From contig SKUL01000255.1 of the NCBI GenBank assembly GCA_007129985.1, forward strand, positions 1 to 6,214: 6,214 nt of DNA, in the 5' to 3' direction. Positions 4,662 through 6,214 of this stretch are shown piece by piece (position 1 is the stretch's first letter; the number at the start of each line of letters is the position of its first letter). Below the pieces are notes generated by a model. That model saw only the letters and a program-made list of their open reading frames with translations, ran no database searches and had not been told where the DNA came from. A program made the position numbers and the translations under genes. Source of the stretch: Flavobacteriales bacterium. GTDB taxonomy: Bacteria; Bacteroidota; Bacteroidia; Flavobacteriales_D; SKUL01.

Positions 4662-6214
4662 TGGTTGATCTTTAGATGCTTTGAAAGATAATTACCCAAC
4701 TTATCCGGCTCGAAAGGTTTTTGAATAACATCCTGAAAGCCGCTTGACAAGAGCTCTTCCTTGATAGATATGTTGGCATTGGCAGTTAGTGCAATGACGG
4801 TCATTTCCGGTTTAGCATTTAGAATATCCCGTGTTGCCTCAATTCCGTTTTTTCGCGGCATTTGGAGGTCCATTAAAATCAAATCAAAGTGCTCCTTAAG
4901 TGCCATGTTTTCGGCTTCCTCACCGTCGCGGGCCACCGATACCTTCATGCCGAGGTTCTCCAACAACTTCCATGTAAACATGATGTTCACCTCGTTGTCT
5001 TCGGCTAGTAAAACAGAGCGGTTTTGCAATGGTTCATTGATTCCGTTTTTCTCCGTGTTGGGGTCGGTTCCGGATTCGTCCTGATCAAATGGTAACTCCA
5101 CTCTGAACGTTGTGCCTGCGTTTGCTTTGCTCGTGAAACTTATACTTCCATTCATCCACTCCACAAGTTTTTTGGTGATTGACAGTCCTAGTCCACTTCC
5201 GTCCGCCCATTGAACAGCGTCGTTTCCAAGTCGATCGTATCTCCCAAATACCTTTTCTTGCATGGCCAGCGGAATACCTATGCCTGTGTCTTCAATGCTT
5301 AGTACAAGCTTATGACATTTCGAATCAAATTCAGCACATGTCATACGAAGTATTACGTGGCCTTTTTTGGTGTACTTGAGTGCATTGCTAACGAGATTTA
5401 TCATGATTTGGGTGAACCTGGTTTCATCGCCCACAAGCGTTTCCGGAACGTCGTCGCTCACCTCAAGTCTCAGGTCAACGTCTCGGTTTTTGTTGCTCAC
5501 TCTGAACGGAGCTATTACTCGCTGAGCAGAAAACCGTGGATTAAAACGTGCCGGCTTTAAAGTTAGCTTTCCTACTTCCAGTTTGCAGAAATCGAGTGTG
5601 TTATTGGTGAAAAGCAGCAGATTGTGTGCTGCGAAATAAAGTGCGTCCAAGTATTCTTTTTGTTCTGGGGAAACAGCTTCCTCACGCAGAATGTGTGCAA
5701 TACCAATCAAGGCATTAAGCGGTGTGCGAACCTCGTGTGAGAGTTCTGAAATTAGCTCAGCTTTGGCCTCTGCTGAGATTTCTGCCGCTCTTTTTTCATT
5801 GCTGAGTTTGCGATTGGCAGCTTCCAGTTCCTCTGCCTGCTCCTTGATTTGTTGGTTTTTTGCCTCAAGAACCACCTGCTGTTCTTCAAGCTTACCAGCG
5901 AATGACTTAAGGCGACCGTACATCAGAATACCAAAAACAGAAAAAGCAAAAAGAATGACAGCGAGGATGATAAGGCCGTTGCGAATACGGCTGTTTTGCG
6001 CAAGAATAATTTGGTCTTTTTCTCTTTGTGAGCGCATGACCTCCAATTGGCGCTCTTTCTCTTCAGACTGATAAGCAAGCCTCAGGTTGTCGAATTCACG
6101 GGTACGTGTTAGCTTATGAATACTGTCACGCGCAAGGTCGTATTGAAGAAATCTGTTATAAGCTTCATCAAACTCCTCTTGAGCGTAGTACAGTTGTGCT
6201 AGTTCTCGCTGGGC
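4658..6214 (-). CDS. Hybrid histidine kinase with TPR front end and C-terminal receiver (5' end outside window)
   Basis: Membrane-bound sensor kinase; 518 residues are visible and the frame runs off the right edge, so its start, and probably a signal peptide and more TPRs, are missing. Residues 1-31 resemble a last TPR unit (LAQLYYAQEEFDEAYNRF). A charged coiled coil (about 33-75) leads to one transmembrane helix at about 81-101, core LIILAVILFAFSVFGILMYG. No HAMP domain follows; a second coiled coil (about 105-150) leads into the HisKA domain. SHEVRTPLN has phospho-acceptor His160 (codon 5735-5737). The ATPase domain has the N box (IMINLVSNALK, Asn277), DTGIGIP from Asp309, and GSGLGLS (339-345). 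A receiver (about 399-515) has acidic pocket Glu405/Asp406, phospho-acceptor Asp449 in LMDLQMP, Thr477 and Lys499. All catalytic residues are present. No DNA-binding output is fused, so signalling should pass to a separate protein (phosphotransferase or regulator) not seen here. The lipoprotein gene overlaps its stop codon. Confidence 0.95.
   Translation of the reverse strand, partial: AQRELAQLYYAQEEFDEAYNRFLQYDLARDSIHKLTRTREFDNLRLAYQSEEKERQLEVMRSQREKDQIILAQNSRIRNGLIILAVILFAFSVFGILMYGRLKSFAGKLEEQQVVLEAKNQQIKEQAEELEAANRKLSNEKRAAEISAEAKAELISELSHEVRTPLNALIGIAHILREEAVSPEQKEYLDALYFAAHNLLLFTNNTLDFCKLEVGKLTLKPARFNPRFSAQRVIAPFRVSNKNRDVDLRLEVSDDVPETLVGDETRFTQIMINLVSNALKYTKKGHVILRMTCAEFDSKCHKLVLSIEDTGIGIPLAMQEKVFGRYDRLGNDAVQWADGSGLGLSITKKLVEWMNGSISFTSKANAGTTFRVELPFDQDESGTDPNTEKNGINEPLQNRSVLLAEDNEVNIMFTWKLLENLGMKVSVARDGEEAENMALKEHFDLILMDLQMPRKNGIEATRDILNAKPEMTVIALTANANISIKEELLSSGFQDVIQKPFEPDKLGNYLSKHLKINQ

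Noticed and set aside
6044..6046. TTG as the start codon of the kinase
   Set aside because: The frame continues without a stop for 56 more codons to the window edge, and these encode TPR-like and coiled-coil sequence expected upstream, so the codon is an internal leucine.
5691..6071. Plus-strand frame of 126 codons opposite the kinase
   Set aside because: Low-complexity Ser/Ala/Cys/Arg composition arising from the antisense of coiled-coil codons; not a gene.

Overview
The window looks like a chromosomal segment from a member of the Bacteroidota, most likely flavobacterial or a close relative. The lineage signs are a type IX secretion (T9SS) type A C-terminal sorting domain on a secreted hydrolase, a TPR-type hybrid sensor kinase of the kind abundant in this phylum, a TATCTTTG promoter element matching the Bacteroidota -7 consensus TAnnTTTG, and start codons without clear Shine-Dalgarno sequences. 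There is no sign of an insertion sequence, prophage, CRISPR array, tRNA or rRNA, and no gene-free stretch longer than about 105 bases.

Layout, left to right: (1) 1-1314 (+) is the C-terminal 437 residues of valyl-tRNA synthetase, cut by the left edge. (2) 1374-2600 (+), 59 bases downstream, encodes a secreted alpha/beta hydrolase (esterase/lipase type) with a signal peptide and a T9SS sorting domain. (3) 2602-3024 (-) encodes a small protein I cannot assign to a named family; it converges on the hydrolase with one base between the stop codons. (4) 3025-3128 is a 104-base divergent intergenic region with a good -7 element for the next gene. (5) 3129-4082 (+) is a family 2 glycosyltransferase. 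(6) 4086-4661 (-) is a lipoprotein with five MORN_2/YwqK-type repeats. (7) 4658-6214 (-) is a hybrid histidine kinase with a TPR/transmembrane front end and a C-terminal receiver, cut by the right edge.

The only clear co-transcribed pair is kinase then lipoprotein. Their stop and start codons overlap in an ATGA, so the lipoprotein is probably translationally coupled to the kinase. Because the TPR part of such kinases normally lies outside the inner membrane, and the lipoprotein lacks an obvious surface-export signal after its lipid cysteine, a periplasmic sensor-accessory relationship is a reasonable hypothesis. It is the closest thing to an undescribed system here. The remaining genes look like ordinary housekeeping or envelope functions with no evident common pathway. 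Three start codons (hydrolase, small protein, glycosyltransferase) are better placed downstream of the longest open frame.
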